A stretch of DNA of 5,238 nucleotides, from contig JAMOPX010000227.1 in the NCBI GenBank assembly GCA_027064285.1, forward strand, positions 1 through 5,238. Reading direction: 5' to 3'. The stretch comes from Desulfobacterales bacterium (GTDB lineage: Bacteria > Desulfobacterota > DSM-4660 > Desulfatiglandales > JALVZP01). Positions 4,377 through 5,238 of the stretch are shown in pieces. Positions within the stretch are counted from its first letter, which is position 1; each line of letters begins with the position of its first letter. The position numbers and the translations under genes are program-made. The notes below the pieces were generated by a model, which did no database searches, was not told the DNA's origin, and worked only from the letters and a program-made list of their open reading frames with translations.

Positions 4377-5238
4377 ATGTATTTTAAACAAATTATTGCA
4401 GATGGTCTTGGTTGTTTTTCATATGTGATAGGTTGTCCTATGGCAAGACAATGCGTTGTTGTAGATCCCAAAAGGGATATACAGGAGTATTTGGATATAT
4501 CACAACAGGAAGGAATGAAGATAACTCACATAATTGAAACTCATATACATGCAGATCATGTAAGTGGAAATCAGGAGCTAAGATCCATTACAGGAGCGGA
4601 TATATATTTTCACGAAAGTGCTCCAGTAAAGTTTCCCCACAAAAACCTTAAAGAAGAGGATATTATAGAATTTGGAAATGTAAAGCTTAAAATACTACAC
4701 ACTCCTGGTCATACACCCCACTCCATCTCAATCCTTGTAAGCGATCTTTCCAGATCTGAAGAGCCCTGGATAATCCTTACAGGAGATCTCCTTTTTGTAG
4801 GAGATATTGGGAGGCCAGATCTTGCTGGAGAGGAGATCTTAGATGAGCAGATAAAAAACCTTTATGAGAGTCTTTATTACAAGCTTGGAAGGTTTCCAGG
4901 AAGGATCGAGGTATTTCCTGCTCATGGTCAAGGATCTCTATGTGGTGGTGGTATGAGCGCAAAAACATCCTCTACCATAGGTTTTGAGAGGCATAACAAT
5001 CCATTTCTTCAGATGGAAAGTTTAGATGAATTTGTGAAAAAGGTGAAGGAAATCGGTTTTCCACCAAGACCAAAGAGCTTTTCAAAGATAATAGAGATAA
5101 ACGCAAATGGGGCGCCACTTCTTGAAAGATGCCCTTCTGTGAGAAGATTAGATCCTGTTCAGTTTAAAGAACTTATGAAAAATGGTGCTGTAGTAATTGA
5201 TACAAGAGACAGTCTTGCCTTTGGAGGAGGGCATATAC
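4377..5238 (+). CDS. ETHE1-like metallo-beta-lactamase (persulfide dioxygenase type) with rhodanese domain, 3' truncated
   Basis: 287 codons are visible and the frame is still open at the window end. Residues 1-210 form a glyoxalase-II/ETHE1-type domain. Metal ligands are THIHADH (His56, His58, Asp60, His61), HTPGHT (His112), GDLLF (Asp137) and PAHG (His183). VGDIGRPDL and GSLCGGGMSAKTSSTIG are hallmarks of the persulfide dioxygenase-like branch that binds a single Fe. A linker of about 45 residues follows. From VRRLDPVQFKELM (256 on), VVIDTRDSLAFGGGHI starts a rhodanese domain whose catalytic Cys loop lies beyond the window. Known enzymes of this layout (CstB-like, or ETHE1 fused to rhodanese) turn persulfides into sulfite or thiosulfate. 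GGAGGT lies 6 bases before the ATG, which fixes the start. In an anaerobe the O2-dependent role is not certain; a persulfide-handling hydrolase is possible. Confidence 0.9.
   Translation, partial: MYFKQIIADGLGCFSYVIGCPMARQCVVVDPKRDIQEYLDISQQEGMKITHIIETHIHADHVSGNQELRSITGADIYFHESAPVKFPHKNLKEEDIIEFGNVKLKILHTPGHTPHSISILVSDLSRSEEPWIILTGDLLFVGDIGRPDLAGEEILDEQIKNLYESLYYKLGRFPGRIEVFPAHGQGSLCGGGMSAKTSSTIGFERHNNPFLQMESLDEFVKKVKEIGFPPRPKSFSKIIEINANGAPLLERCPSVRRLDPVQFKELMKNGAVVIDTRDSLAFGGGHI

Noticed and set aside
1..5238. CRISPR array, tRNA, rRNA, insertion sequence or attachment site
   Set aside because: I saw no regularly spaced repeats, cloverleaf-like sequence, transposase motif or terminal inverted repeats in the window.

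Overview
This AT-rich window (my visual estimate is about 40% G+C) looks like part of the chromosome of an anaerobic, sulfur- and selenium-using bacterium, possibly a thermophile. The evidence is gene content: a peroxiredoxin with an in-frame TGA at its catalytic position, rubredoxins, a flavodoxin, a siroheme-type reductase, a DsrE-family protein and an ETHE1-like metallo-hydrolase/rhodanese. Strong AAGGAGG-type ribosome sites precede most genes. I cannot name the genus from the sequence alone.

Region 1 (1-1343, + strand) is a compact redox operon. It holds a 5'-truncated peroxiredoxin whose peroxidatic cysteine codon is TGA, read here as selenocysteine, followed at once by a SECIS-like hairpin. 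Next come a 63-residue two-CxxC zinc-ribbon protein, a 145-residue stand-alone flavodoxin-like protein and a 52-residue rubredoxin. Gaps are 10-21 bases. The set looks like peroxide defence plus low-potential electron carriers.

Region 2 (1344-2149) looks decayed. A short PAS-domain ORF without a ribosome site converges on a minus-strand coiled-coil protein of the DUF3782-like type. The latter seems to have lost the middle of its nuclease-like domain.

Region 3 (2150-2332) is a divergent control region. It holds a 28-bp perfect A/T-rich palindrome, a second imperfect dyad and a near-perfect sigma-54 promoter (TTGGCACG-N4-TTGCA) just upstream of the next operon.

Region 4 (2333-5238, + strand) is a probable sigma-54-driven sulfur/redox operon. 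It encodes a three-domain fusion (small siroheme/4Fe-4S reductase, FMN-binding flavin reductase, rubredoxin), a DsrE/DsrF/DrsH-like sulfur-carrier protein, a small helical protein overlapping it by 25 bases, and a persulfide-dioxygenase-like metallo-beta-lactamase joined to a rhodanese domain that is cut off by the window end. Together these suggest activator-controlled handling of sulfite, persulfide or a related small oxidised molecule, with electrons delivered through flavin and rubredoxin. The substrate is not determined by the sequence.
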